A stretch of DNA of 18,456 bases, from the NCBI GenBank assembly GCA_947461985.1, contig CANHNT010000006.1, forward strand, positions 1 through 18,456. Direction: 5' to 3'. Source of the DNA: Bacteroidota bacterium (lineage in GTDB: Bacteria > Bacteroidota > Bacteroidia > Chitinophagales > Chitinophagaceae). Under the pieces are notes generated by a model. It ran no database searches. It was not told the origin of the DNA and saw nothing but the letters and a program-made list of their open reading frames with translations. Every line of letters begins with the position of its first letter. Positions within the stretch are counted from its first letter, which is position 1. Made by a program: the position numbers and the translations under genes. This document shows, piece by piece, positions 8,931 to 16,057 of the stretch.

Positions 8931-9861
8931 GAGTTAATTTACTTTTTTTACGGTTATGATACATCGAATAAAAAATTGAACCCGAAATACAGAGTACAAT
9001 GACTAATAATGAAATCCAACTAGGAAGTTCAATATCAATTAATCCTAAAAACATTTTAGCTCCAATGAAAATTAATACAATGGCAATTCCTTGCTGCAAA
9101 TAATCAAATTGGTCGGCCGCTTTTTGCAAAATAAAAAACAACGCTCGAAGTCCTAATACGGCAAATATGTTTGAAGAAAAAACGACTAAATTGTTGGTAG
9201 TAATTGCAAACACTGCCGGTATAGAGTCTAGTGCAAATACAATGTCGGTTACTCCAATAATTAAAATAGCTAAAAATAATTTTGTAAAAAAGGCTTTGCC
9301 ATCTTTTTGAATCACAAATTTTCCTTCTGGTTCAATTTCAGTATAGCGTAAATATCTTCGAATAAATTTATAAATTTTTCCATCTTTCACATCGTTTTCT
9401 TCTTCAGGATTGCTTACAAACAATGTAAAACCAGTATATAATAAAAAGGCTCCAAAAATATATAATAACCAACTAAATTGTTGCACCAATACAATGCCTA
9501 CTGCAATAAAAATAATTCTAAAAAAGATGGCTAACGCAACGCCAATCATTAACACTCTACCAACATTATTTTTATGAATTTGTAGGGATGAAAATATCAA
9601 TACAAACACAAATATATTGTCAATGGAAAGTGACATTTCCATAAAATAAGCAGAGATATAGTCTATTGCAATTTTGCTATCATATTCAAAAAAAAGATAA
9701 CCAAAATAGCCCATCGCTATTGCAACCCAAAAAAAGTATTGATAAGTAGCACTTTTAATGCTAACCTCTTTATTCTTTTTGCTAAACACAAACATGTCTA
9801 ACACAAAAGAAGTGATTAAAGCAACTATAAAAATTAAATAACTGACGACATCTTTGCTCAT
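8917..9861 (-). CDS. TerC-family integral membrane protein
   Basis: A 314-residue polytopic inner-membrane protein of the TerC/Alx/YkoY family; some members export Mn2+ or load metals onto exported enzymes, but the substrate here is unproven. About seven to nine hydrophobic segments are visible. The two diagnostic acidic motifs are present: EMSLSIDNIFVFVLIF (75-90, Asp81) and GVTDIVFALDSIPAVFAIT (203-221, Asp206 and Asp212). A charged cytoplasmic loop spans about 151-190. The open frame continues to a TTG at 9924, but a -7 box on this strand (9868-9875) lies within that extension, so the ATG at 9861 (MSKDVVSYLIF) is chosen; it also starts directly at the first membrane helix. The stop overlaps the start of the MurF-Alr gene by 14 bases. 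No yybP-ykoY-type leader can fit, because the leader is only a few bases long. Confidence 0.92.
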   Translation of the reverse strand: MSKDVVSYLIFIVALITSFVLDMFVFSKKNKEVSIKSATYQYFFWVAIAMGYFGYLFFEYDSKIAIDYISAYFMEMSLSIDNIFVFVLIFSSLQIHKNNVGRVLMIGVALAIFFRIIFIAVGIVLVQQFSWLLYIFGAFLLYTGFTLFVSNPEEENDVKDGKIYKFIRRYLRYTEIEPEGKFVIQKDGKAFFTKLFLAILIIGVTDIVFALDSIPAVFAITTNNLVVFSSNIFAVLGLRALFFILQKAADQFDYLQQGIAIVLIFIGAKMFLGLIDIELPSWISLLVIVLCISGSIFYSMYHNRKKSKLTHDSN

Positions 9862-9867
9862 AATCTG

Positions 9868-9875
9868 CAAATTTA
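9868..9875 (-). promoter_or_regulatory. -7 promoter element of the TerC-murF/alr unit
   Basis: Read on the minus strand this is TAAATTTG, a full match to TAnnTTTG. Only six bases separate it from the ATG at 9861, so the transcript would be nearly leaderless. No clear -33 TTTG is seen at the usual spacing. Confidence 0.5.
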
Positions 9876-9932
9876 GGCTTAGTAATGAGTTTAAAAAAAT
9901 AAAAGACTTTTGCTTGATAATCAAATATTGTC

Positions 9933-9962
9933 TTGAATAATTATTAATAAAAATTACTTTTG
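9933..9962 (+). promoter_or_regulatory. Promoter of the asparaginase-domain gene
   Basis: A TTG (9933-9935) and TACTTTTG (9955-9962) are separated by 19 bases, matching the Bacteroidota layout of TTTG, 19-21 bases, TAnnTTTG. The ATG follows 15 bases later. It is back-to-back with the TerC promoter in a 116-base divergent gap. Confidence 0.62.
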
Positions 9963-9977
9963 CATAAAATAAACATT

Positions 9978-10466
9978 ATGGGCATTCGATTATTAGTTAC
10001 TGGTGGAACATTCGATAAAGAATATGACATGATTAATGGTAAATTATATTTTAATGACACCAATGTGGGTGAAATATTAGATCGGGGGAGAAATACTACA
10101 GTAGTGTCTACAAGAACGTTAATGATGGTTGATAGCCTTGAAATGACGGACGAAGACAGGGATTTAATTGTGTCACAATGCCAAAAATGCGATGAAGATA
10201 AAATTATTATTACGCATGGAACAGATACCATGTGTGAAACTGCAATGTTAATCAAAAATGCTGCTATTGATAAAACAATTGTTTTAACAGGCGCCATGAT
10301 TCCTTATACGTTTGGCTCGAGTGACGGACTTTATAATATGGGAAGTGCAATGGCATTTGTACAAACCTTACCAAAGGGTGTTTACATTGCAATGAATGGA
10401 CGATTTTTTCATGCAGACAATGTCGTCAAAAATAGAAAGACAGGTTATTTTGAACCCATTAAATAA
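9978..10466 (+). CDS. Stand-alone asparaginase N-terminal domain protein
   Basis: A 162-residue cytoplasmic protein matching only the N-terminal domain of L-asparaginases. TGGTFD (8-13) carries the usual nucleophile Thr11. DSLEMT (52-57) corresponds to the substrate-binding DS motif. HGTDTM (80-85) supplies Thr82 and Asp83. DKTIVLTGAM (98-107) holds the catalytic-triad lysine position (Lys99). So all catalytic residues contributed by this domain are present, while the C-terminal domain of the usual ~330-residue enzyme is absent, with a clean stop followed at once by a terminator; this is a natural short form rather than a decayed gene. Activity on asparagine is uncertain because full-length enzymes complete the site with residues from the partner's C-domain. 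A TTG start 18 bases upstream was rejected because it is the last three bases of the -7 box. Monocistronic. Confidence 0.85.
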   Translation: MGIRLLVTGGTFDKEYDMINGKLYFNDTNVGEILDRGRNTTVVSTRTLMMVDSLEMTDEDRDLIVSQCQKCDEDKIIITHGTDTMCETAMLIKNAAIDKTIVLTGAMIPYTFGSSDGLYNMGSAMAFVQTLPKGVYIAMNGRFFHADNVVKNRKTGYFEPIK

Positions 10467-10470
10467 ATAA

Positions 10471-10498
10471 AAAAAGCTTCCACTAAAGGAAGCTTTTT
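10471..10498. terminator. Bidirectional intrinsic terminator
   Basis: An 11-bp perfect stem (10471-10481 with 10488-10498) around a six-base loop, core GCTTCC/GGAAGC, flanked by A-run on the left and T-run on the right. It begins four bases after the asparaginase-domain stop and sits 22 bases beyond the cyclophilin stop on the other strand, so it can serve both convergent genes. Confidence 0.88.
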
Positions 10499-10519
10499 TT
10501 ATTTACAAGCATATGCTTA

Positions 10520-11173
10520 TTACTTCTTTTTAATTTTTATAGTAAGAATGCGAACATCTTCGGTGGGTCTATTATTTGCATCTTTTGGGACTAATGAAAT
10601 AGCGTCTACAATTTCTTGACCATTTACTACTTGACCATAAACGGTGTAATCTCCATCTAAATGAGGAGTACCTCCAATGGTTTTATAATCTATGCGCGCT
10701 TGTTCCGAATATTTAAAACTACCACGTTGCTCCAAGTTATTTAAATCAGCATCGGTAAATGTTTTTCCCACAACAATATAAAATTGGCATCCACTCGACG
10801 ATTTTTCAGGATTGATGTCACGAGCAGCTGCTAATGCACCTTTTTTATGATAATATTTTGGCAACATAAATTCTGCAGGAACTTTATAACCCACGTCGCC
10901 ATTGCCTAACATTTGTCCGTTTAACGCACGTTTACTATCTGGGTCGCCGCCTTGAATCATAAAACTTGGAATTACCCGATGAAATAATAAACTATCGTAA
11001 AATCCTTCTTTAGCCAATTTTAAAAAGTTGGCAGCATGTTGTGGCACATCATTAAAAACTTCAATTTTGATGCTGCCTTTATTGGTTTCAATAACGACAA
11101 ATTTGTTTTTATTTTTTTTCGCTTCTGCCAATAAAGAAAAGCAAACGAATACAAGTAAAAATATTTTTTCCAT
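10520..11173 (-). CDS. Exported cyclophilin-type peptidyl-prolyl isomerase
   Basis: A 217-residue cyclophilin that would catalyse cis-trans isomerisation of prolyl bonds during folding of envelope proteins. Residues 1-18 are a signal peptide (MEKIFLLVFVCFSLLAEA) followed by a Lys-rich start of the mature protein; there is no lipobox, so a soluble periplasmic location is likely. Active-site motifs are FHRVIPSFMIQGGDPDS (64-80, with Arg66 and Gln74) and SSGCQFYI (126-133), then LDGDYTVYGQVVNG (172-185). Compared with compact bacterial cyclophilins it has an insertion around 141-170 (TDADLNNLEQRG onward), a form often seen in Bacteroidota. The gene faces ribF across an 80-base divergent gap and ends against the bidirectional terminator at 10471-10498. 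I could not find a convincing promoter for it in the gap. Confidence 0.94.
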   Translation of the reverse strand: MEKIFLLVFVCFSLLAEAKKNKNKFVVIETNKGSIKIEVFNDVPQHAANFLKLAKEGFYDSLLFHRVIPSFMIQGGDPDSKRALNGQMLGNGDVGYKVPAEFMLPKYYHKKGALAAARDINPEKSSSGCQFYIVVGKTFTDADLNNLEQRGSFKYSEQARIDYKTIGGTPHLDGDYTVYGQVVNGQEIVDAISLVPKDANNRPTEDVRILTIKIKKK

Positions 11174-11224
11174 GCCGTAAAAATAGCCTAAAATTTAAAA
11201 AAAAGAGGAGTTCTGATAAAATAT

Positions 11225-11232
11225 TACTTTTG
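11225..11232 (+). promoter_or_regulatory. -7 promoter element of ribF
   Basis: TACTTTTG matches TAnnTTTG, 21 bases before the ATG at 11254. No good TTTG at the -33 position. Its final TTG is the spurious upstream start of the open frame. Confidence 0.5.
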
Positions 11233-11253
11233 CCAACGAATTTAGAATTTAGC

Positions 11254-12177
11254 ATGAGAGTTTACAAAGGATTAGAAAATTTGCCTTCATTTAAAAACCC
11301 AGTCATTACGATAGGTTCATTTGATGGTGTGCATTTAGGGCATCGTAAAATAATTGAACAAATTAACACAAAAGCAAAAGAAGTAGAGGGTGAAAGTTTG
11401 ATTATTACTTTTAATCCTCATCCTAGGTTAGTGCTAAACAACGAAGCTAAAGGTATTTCATTGTTGAGTACCTTAGATGAAAAAATAGAGGCATTAGAAA
11501 AACTCCATGTAGATGTTTTGGTTGTTGTTCCTTTTACCAAATCATTTTCAGAAATTTCTGCTCAAGATTATATTGAAGACTTTTTACTTAAGAATTTTCA
11601 TCCTCATACTATAGTCATTGGTTACGACCATCATTTTGGTAAAAATAGAAGTGGTGATTTTTTGATGTTAGAACAAATGAAAACTAAATTTAATTATCAA
11701 TTAGAAGAAATTCCTGCTCAAGCATTATCTCAAATAAACATTTCATCTACTAAAATTAGAGAAGCATTATTTCAAGGAAATGTAAAAATGGCGAATGACT
11801 ATTTGTGTAATAAATATTCTATTTTTGGTAAAGTAGTGCATGGTGAAAAGAAAGGGAGATTGTTAGGTTTTCCAACTGCCAATTTGCAAGTAATGGATTA
11901 TGACAAATTGATTCCTGCAAAAGGAGTGTATGTGGTAAACGTGAAAGTGGGTGCACATCAATATCGTGGCATGATGAATATCGGAACTCGGCCAACTATT
12001 ACCGACAACGATTTAGTTTCGTTAGAGGTACATATTCTTAAACTCGACCAAGATTTGTATGGGCAATATTTAACCGTTGAGTTTTTAGATAGAATTAGAG
12101 ATGAGAAAAAATTTAGTTCGTTAGATGAATTAATTGCTCAGCTGAATAGTGATAAAAAAATGACAGAAGCGTATTAA
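11254..12177 (+). CDS. ribF: Bifunctional riboflavin kinase / FAD synthetase
   Basis: A 307-residue cytoplasmic enzyme making FMN from riboflavin and then FAD from FMN, with ATP. The N-terminal adenylyltransferase domain has GSFDGVHLGHRK (21-32, the HxGH-type nucleotide site), TFNPHPR (52-58), IGYDHHFG (122-129) and ISSTKIR (163-169). The C-terminal flavokinase domain has GRLLGFPTANLQ (201-212, with the PTAN metal/nucleotide motif), MNIGTRPT (241-248) and LEVHIL (257-262) bearing the catalytic Glu258. Length fits the family. The open frame extends 24 bases upstream to a TTG, but that codon is part of the -7 box, so the ATG is used; it also matches typical RibF N-termini. A small secreted protein gene follows after nine bases and is probably co-transcribed. 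Confidence 0.97.
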   Translation: MRVYKGLENLPSFKNPVITIGSFDGVHLGHRKIIEQINTKAKEVEGESLIITFNPHPRLVLNNEAKGISLLSTLDEKIEALEKLHVDVLVVVPFTKSFSEISAQDYIEDFLLKNFHPHTIVIGYDHHFGKNRSGDFLMLEQMKTKFNYQLEEIPAQALSQINISSTKIREALFQGNVKMANDYLCNKYSIFGKVVHGEKKGRLLGFPTANLQVMDYDKLIPAKGVYVVNVKVGAHQYRGMMNIGTRPTITDNDLVSLEVHILKLDQDLYGQYLTVEFLDRIRDEKKFSSLDELIAQLNSDKKMTEAY

Positions 12178-12186
12178 TATTGTGTA

Positions 12187-12678
12187 ATGAAAAATATATT
12201 AATAGGAATTATAATATTGAATTCGACCTTTTTGTTTTCACAAACAAAAATAAAAATACGTTCGTTGCCAATTGAGTTAAAAAAATCAATACTATTAGTT
12301 GTAACAGATTATCCCACTGATCGAAAACGCAATAAAAAATTTAATGCAAGAAATGATGAAATTCTTGAGCAAAAAAACAAAGAATTAGTTTTAGTTTTTA
12401 AAGATTATCCTTTTCAATATAAAATCGTAAATCACGATGAAGCAATTAAATTAACTGAAAATAATAAAGGGACTTATTTTACATTGTCATCTGGAAGCTA
12501 TTTCTCATACAATAACAGGTCTTCAACTTCAACATTTCCTACTTATGGTAAAACGTTTAGAACTGTTGATTTAATTGAAAAGTTAGAATATGAAAATAAT
12601 TATTACATTGGAGATTCTGACAGCGGAATATATGGTGTTGCTAAAAAATTTGTTGAAATGGCTATTGATTTATTCTAA
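12187..12678 (+). CDS. Small exported protein of unknown function
   Basis: A 163-residue protein I do not recognise. Residues 1-18 look like a signal peptide (MKNILIGIIILNSTFLFS, then QTK), so a periplasmic or outer location is expected. The mature part is Lys/Asn/Tyr-rich. It has a basic stretch (YPTDRKRNKKFNARND, 42-57), a Ser/Thr/Tyr-rich middle (LSSGSYFSYNNRSSTSTF, about 99-116) and an acidic DSDSG near the C-terminus. There are no cysteines, no second membrane helix and no catalytic motif I can name. The gene starts nine bases after ribF, which suggests read-through from the ribF promoter rather than shared function. It converges with another small exported orphan (12707-13162), with only 28 bases between their stops. 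The reading frame is intact and codon use looks like its neighbours. Confidence 0.75.
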   Translation: MKNILIGIIILNSTFLFSQTKIKIRSLPIELKKSILLVVTDYPTDRKRNKKFNARNDEILEQKNKELVLVFKDYPFQYKIVNHDEAIKLTENNKGTYFTLSSGSYFSYNNRSSTSTFPTYGKTFRTVDLIEKLEYENNYYIGDSDSGIYGVAKKFVEMAIDLF

Positions 12679-12691
12679 TCAATTAATTGAT
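12678..12691. other. Perfect 14-bp palindrome between convergent genes
   Basis: ATCAATTAATTGAT is its own reverse complement. A further ATTGAT (12664-12669, inside the preceding gene's end) can pair with its left half through an eight-base loop. It sits in the 28-base gap between two convergent stops. It could be a weak terminator or a protein site, or chance in A+T-rich DNA. Confidence 0.25.
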
Positions 12692-12706
12692 AAAACGGTA
12701 CGAAAA

Positions 12707-13162
12707 TTACTTCCTCATGCCTTTTGCTTCCTTTTTTTCAATATTTTTGAGCGGTAAAAAATATCGTTTCCCTTTATATAAATACAGGATGTTTACTTGC
12801 CAATCGTGTGCAACATCAGCATATTCTTTTTTATAAATTTCAGGATAAAAATTTTTGTATAAATTTTTATTTCCTTTGATAAGGTAGGTTTTATTTTTTT
12901 CTAACTTAGTAACTCTTTGTAATTTTTGAGTTTCATACACATCACAAGGCACGGGCTTTTCATCAAACCAAAGACTATCAATGAATATATTGTCTTTATT
13001 TACTTTTATAATGATTTCGTAAATATTGCCGATTGATTTTTTAGTTCTTTCATGATAAGAATAAAATCCAGAAACATAAGCAATGTGTTTTGTTTTGTAC
13101 TTTTTGGCGTACGAAAAAGTAATCGAAAAAACAGCCAATAAAAGCAATATTATTTTTTTCAT
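12707..13162 (-). CDS. Small exported protein of unknown function downstream of holA
   Basis: A 151-residue protein I do not recognise. Residues 1-19 form a classic signal peptide (MKKIILLLLAVFSITFSYA, then KKY). The mature part is very basic and aromatic, with predicted beta-strands (GNIYEIIIKVNKDNIFIDSL, 45-64; WQVNILYLYKGKRYFLPL, 121-138) and one lone cysteine (in VPCDVYE), which would be unpaired in the periplasm. There are no enzyme motifs. Its ATG overlaps the holA stop by four bases (ATGA), so it is translated as the last gene of the exonuclease-holA-orphan operon. Placing an exported protein behind a replication gene is probably a transcriptional convenience. Confidence that it is a real gene is high from the signal peptide and stop-start overlap; function is unknown. 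Confidence 0.8.
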   Translation of the reverse strand: MKKIILLLLAVFSITFSYAKKYKTKHIAYVSGFYSYHERTKKSIGNIYEIIIKVNKDNIFIDSLWFDEKPVPCDVYETQKLQRVTKLEKNKTYLIKGNKNLYKNFYPEIYKKEYADVAHDWQVNILYLYKGKRYFLPLKNIEKKEAKGMRK

Positions 13163-14160
13163 AAAGCTAAAATTTTAGCGGTCATTTCTTTCAATAAATC
13201 AATGTCGTTTCGAGCAACATTCATTCCTACAGCATTCAAATTATATTCTCTTATTAAATGAATGGCATTGATGGTTTGCGTAAGGTTATATTTTTTACTT
13301 GCACTCATATAATCTTTCACGAAATAAGGTCCGATTTTTAATGCCGAAGCAATTTCACCTTGTTGCAAATGTGAAACATAATGATATTGATACAATTTTG
13401 AAAATTGAGCATATAACGTAGCTGTTACTACTATTAAAGGGTGTTCTTTTACGTTTGCCATAAAATAGTTGGCAATTTTAAATGATCGTTCTGCATCTTT
13501 TTCAAACAATGCCGTTGGGTACTGAAAAATATTATAATCTTTACTGATGCCAATATATCGCTCAATGAGCTCTTCTGTAATTTCATCGCCTTCTTTTATA
13601 TTGATAGAAACTTTTTCTAATTCGTTTACTATTTTTTGTAAATCGGTTCCTAAATAGGTGGCTAATAACTCTGCATTGGTAGCATTTATTTTAATTTTAT
13701 GCTCTTTGCAATAGGATAAAATCCAGGGAGAAATTTGGTAGTCTTTTAATTTGTCAGAAGTAGCATAAACGCCTTTCTTCTTTAAAAGCGTAGTGGATTT
13801 ACTTCTACCATCTAATTTTTTATATTTATAGGCAATGACTAAAATGGTGGATGCAGATGGGTTTTCAAAGTAAGATTCGAGCTTTACAAAATCTTTCATT
13901 TGCGTAGCTTCTTTAATTATCACGAGGCGCTTTTCTGCAAATGAAGGATAACTTCTACATTCATTGACTACATCAGTCCATTCAGTATCCTTGCCATAAA
14001 AAATGGTTTGATTAAAATCTTTTTCATGGGATTCTAACGCACTGTTTTCAAAAAGATTTGTCAGTAAATCAATATAATAAGGTTCTTCGCCATCAAACGT
14101 ATAAATGGGTTTAAAGGTTTTGTTTTTTATGTCTTTTACGATATCGTTAAATTCTTTCAT
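13159..14160 (-). CDS. holA: DNA polymerase III clamp-loader subunit delta
   Basis: A 333-residue protein with the layout of HolA, the subunit that opens the beta sliding clamp within the clamp-loader complex. The N-terminus FKPIYTFDGEEPYYIDLL (16-33) is the degenerate nucleotide-fold start typical of delta, lacking a true P-loop. It is followed by a KRLVIIKEA strand, a second-domain segment ending near LATYLGTDLQKIVNELEK, and an all-helical C-terminal collar domain (LFEKDAERSFKIANYF, then KIGPYFVKDYMSASKKYNL). Length matches the family. The gene begins six bases after the stop of a 3'-5' exonuclease gene and overlaps the following orphan gene by four bases, so all three form one operon. HolA is divergent in sequence; the call rests on the N-terminal pattern, length and domain order. 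Confidence 0.92.
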   Translation of the reverse strand: MKEFNDIVKDIKNKTFKPIYTFDGEEPYYIDLLTNLFENSALESHEKDFNQTIFYGKDTEWTDVVNECRSYPSFAEKRLVIIKEATQMKDFVKLESYFENPSASTILVIAYKYKKLDGRSKSTTLLKKKGVYATSDKLKDYQISPWILSYCKEHKIKINATNAELLATYLGTDLQKIVNELEKVSINIKEGDEITEELIERYIGISKDYNIFQYPTALFEKDAERSFKIANYFMANVKEHPLIVVTATLYAQFSKLYQYHYVSHLQQGEIASALKIGPYFVKDYMSASKKYNLTQTINAIHLIREYNLNAVGMNVARNDIDLLKEMTAKILAL

Positions 14161-14166
14161 TTCTTC

Positions 14167-14898
14167 TTAATCAATAAATGTTATTTCTTGTTCGTTTAAT
14201 AAATTCATACTGTTCAACCGCATTAATATCTGCCCTACGGTTACAACGTCTTTGTTGCAATATTTCACAATTCGTTCTAAATTATTTTCTTGCCAATAAA
14301 CAGTTGCCACTTCACTTCCATCAATCTCATCTTTTGGCGTTGGAATATTTAGTATAGTTGATAATAAGTCAACCGATGTAAAATTTTTATACTCTCCAAA
14401 TTTCCAAAATTGCAACGTATCGAGCATTGGATTTTCCCAAGGCTTTTTATTTTGCAAATCAGTTAAAATACTCGGTAACTGAACTTGATTGATGAATGAA
14501 CGTCGGCAAATGTAGGGAATATCGAACTCACGAATATTATGTCCACAAAATTGTTTTTCACTTCCTCTGAAAAATTTGTTGCAAACAATTGCAAATTCTT
14601 CTAAAAGCTGTTTCTCCTCATGACCAGCAAGTGTTTTTATTTTTAAGGTATACTCCTTGTCTTTTTTTACAAAATAGCCCAATCCAATGCAAATAATCTT
14701 TCCAAATTCGGCATAAATACCAGCATATTTGGCAAATGTAGCTTCCGTATCTGAGTTTTCGGGTTCTAATTTCTGAGATTTTTTATCCCAAAGCTTCTGC
14801 ATATTCTCATTCAACTCTTTGTAGTTTTTATAAAGAGGAACGGTCTCAATGTCTATTAGTAGTAGGTTTTCTGCTTTTATCATGAGTGATTTATTCAT
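14167..14898 (-). CDS. 3'-5' exonuclease, PolB exonuclease-like (DEDDy)
   Basis: A 243-residue DnaQ-superfamily nuclease resembling the exonuclease domain of family-B DNA polymerases, without a polymerase part. Motif Exo I is LLIDIETVP (13-21, Asp16 and Glu18). Exo II is CGHNIREFDIPYI (118-130, Asp126). MLDTLQFWKF (158-167) follows, and Exo III is YCNKD (213-217), with Tyr213 and Asp217 making it a DEDDy type. These residues would bind the two metal ions for removing 3' nucleotides. The gene is first in an operon with holA (six-base gap). Start choice is uncertain: ATG 14898 gives the longest form, but ATG 14883 (MIKAENLLLIDIE) places Exo I nearer the usual distance from the N-terminus. The natural substrate is unknown; proofreading or repair are possible. 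Confidence 0.9.
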   Translation of the reverse strand: MNKSLMIKAENLLLIDIETVPLYKNYKELNENMQKLWDKKSQKLEPENSDTEATFAKYAGIYAEFGKIICIGLGYFVKKDKEYTLKIKTLAGHEEKQLLEEFAIVCNKFFRGSEKQFCGHNIREFDIPYICRRSFINQVQLPSILTDLQNKKPWENPMLDTLQFWKFGEYKNFTSVDLLSTILNIPTPKDEIDGSEVATVYWQENNLERIVKYCNKDVVTVGQILMRLNSMNLLNEQEITFID

Positions 14899-14962
14899 TT
14901 AAAAGTTAAAAATAATAATAAATCTTAACATTTTGTGATAGTGCAAAAATTATATTCAAGCT

Positions 14963-14970
14963 TATATTTG
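14963..14970 (+). promoter_or_regulatory. -7 promoter element of the coiled-coil protein gene
   Basis: TATATTTG matches TAnnTTTG and is 21 bases upstream of ATG 14992. A TTTTG at 14931-14935 is too far (27 bases) to be an ideal -33 element. Confidence 0.5.
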
Positions 14971-14991
14971 CAATATAAAATTAAAAAATTC

Positions 14992-15948
14992 ATGGAAAAC
15001 AATTCACAAAACACCCGTAAAAGTTTCAATACGAATTGGATATACTTAGGTATAATAGCACTTTTATTAGCAGCTGGAATCTATTTATTTGTTACCAAAA
15101 ACGAAGCAGAACAAGAACGTGAAACGCTAGGCAACGAATTAGCTACTGTGTCAACCGACAAAGCAACGGTAGAAACAGAATATAATGCTGCCCTTGCTCG
15201 ATTAGATGAAATGAAAGGCGAAAGCATTCAAATGGATAGTTTATTGAACGACAGAAATGCTGAAGTGCAAGAATTGAAAGAAAAAATAAAAAGCATCTTA
15301 GATAATAAAAATGCTTCGGAGTCTGAATTGAAACAAGCGAATAAAATGATAGCACAATTAAAATCTAAAATGGATGATTTTCAAAAAACAATTACTGCGC
15401 TTAAACAAGAAAACATTGAGTTGACAGAAGATAAAAAACAATTGACTGAGGAAAAAACACAATTGACCAATGAGCAGGAAAACTTGAAAGAAGAAAAAAA
15501 ACAAATAGAAAAAACATTGGAAAAAACAGTAGAAACAGCGTCTATTTTACATGCATCAGATTTTAAAATGGAAGCAATTAATAAAAAGAAAAATTTGCTT
15601 GGTAAAGACAAAGAAATAGAAACAGGAAAAGCTCGTAAAGCTGATTTAATAAGGTTTTCGTTTGATTTAGATGACAATAGAGTGAGTGAAAGTGGTGAAA
15701 AGGTAGTTTACATTTGTGTTTATAAGCCAAATGGAGGTATTGCTGGAAATAGTTATAAATTTAAATTAAGTAATGGAACTGAAAAAGGATATACAACTTC
15801 AAAAACCATTTTCTATAAACAAGGCGAAAAAGTAAATGATATTACTACAGAGTGGGTTCCAAATGAAGATTTTGAAAAAGGAAATTATAAAGTAGAAGTG
15901 TATCACATGGGTTATAAAATTGGGAGCGAAAACGTTACTTTAAAATAG
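14992..15948 (+). CDS. Membrane-anchored coiled-coil protein of unknown function
   Basis: A 318-residue protein. A short polar cytoplasmic head (1-15) precedes one membrane helix (about 16-34, WIYLGIIALLLAAGIYLFV). Next is a long coiled coil (about 36-182) rich in Glu/Lys/Gln, then a compact beta-rich C-terminal domain (about 184-318, RFSFDLDDNRV ... VVYICVYKPNGG ... NYKVEVYHMGYKIGSENV). Topology is probably N-in, with the coiled coil and C-domain in the periplasm. Residues 144-171 are four near-identical heptads (LTEDKKQ, LTEEKTQ, LTNEQEN, LKEEKKQ). The open frame reaches a GTG at 14935, but a -7 box at 14963-14970 lies inside that extension, so the ATG is chosen. No enzymatic motif. The shape suggests a periplasmic spacer or tether holding a binding domain away from the inner membrane; that is inference. 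It is monocistronic or runs on into rpiB after 117 bases. Confidence 0.82.
   Translation: MENNSQNTRKSFNTNWIYLGIIALLLAAGIYLFVTKNEAEQERETLGNELATVSTDKATVETEYNAALARLDEMKGESIQMDSLLNDRNAEVQELKEKIKSILDNKNASESELKQANKMIAQLKSKMDDFQKTITALKQENIELTEDKKQLTEEKTQLTNEQENLKEEKKQIEKTLEKTVETASILHASDFKMEAINKKKNLLGKDKEIETGKARKADLIRFSFDLDDNRVSESGEKVVYICVYKPNGGIAGNSYKFKLSNGTEKGYTTSKTIFYKQGEKVNDITTEWVPNEDFEKGNYKVEVYHMGYKIGSENVTLK
15421..15504 (+). repeat. Four in-phase 21-bp tandem repeats coding coiled-coil heptads
   Basis: Units start at 15421, 15442, 15463 and 15484. Each begins TTGA and three end in CAA; each encodes one heptad starting with Leu. A degenerate fifth unit may follow at 15505. The 21-base period keeps the frame, so unit gain or loss would change rod length without a frameshift. 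Confidence 0.7.
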
Positions 15949-16028
15949 GCCTTTGCCTCCCTGCCCTCCAATGGATGGTTCTTTTTGAGTTTCAAATGTT
16001 TATTTTAGTTTAATAAATATTAAAAATC

Positions 16029-16057
16029 TAAACTCTTTAAACTTCTAAACCCTAAAC
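16029..16057 (+). repeat. Four TAAAC motifs just upstream of rpiB
   Basis: TAAAC occurs at 16029, 16038, 16046 and 16053, spaced 9, 8 and 7 bases, ending nine bases before the rpiB ATG within the 117-base gap. It may lie in the 5' leader. No TAnnTTTG with a perfect match was found here; TATTTTAG at 16001-16008 has one mismatch. Possible regulator site or simple-sequence chance. Confidence 0.35.

Noticed and set aside
9978..10466. Truncated pseudogene of a full asparaginase
   Set aside because: The frame is clean, catalytic motifs are intact, a strong terminator follows at once, and no remnant of a C-domain is present downstream.
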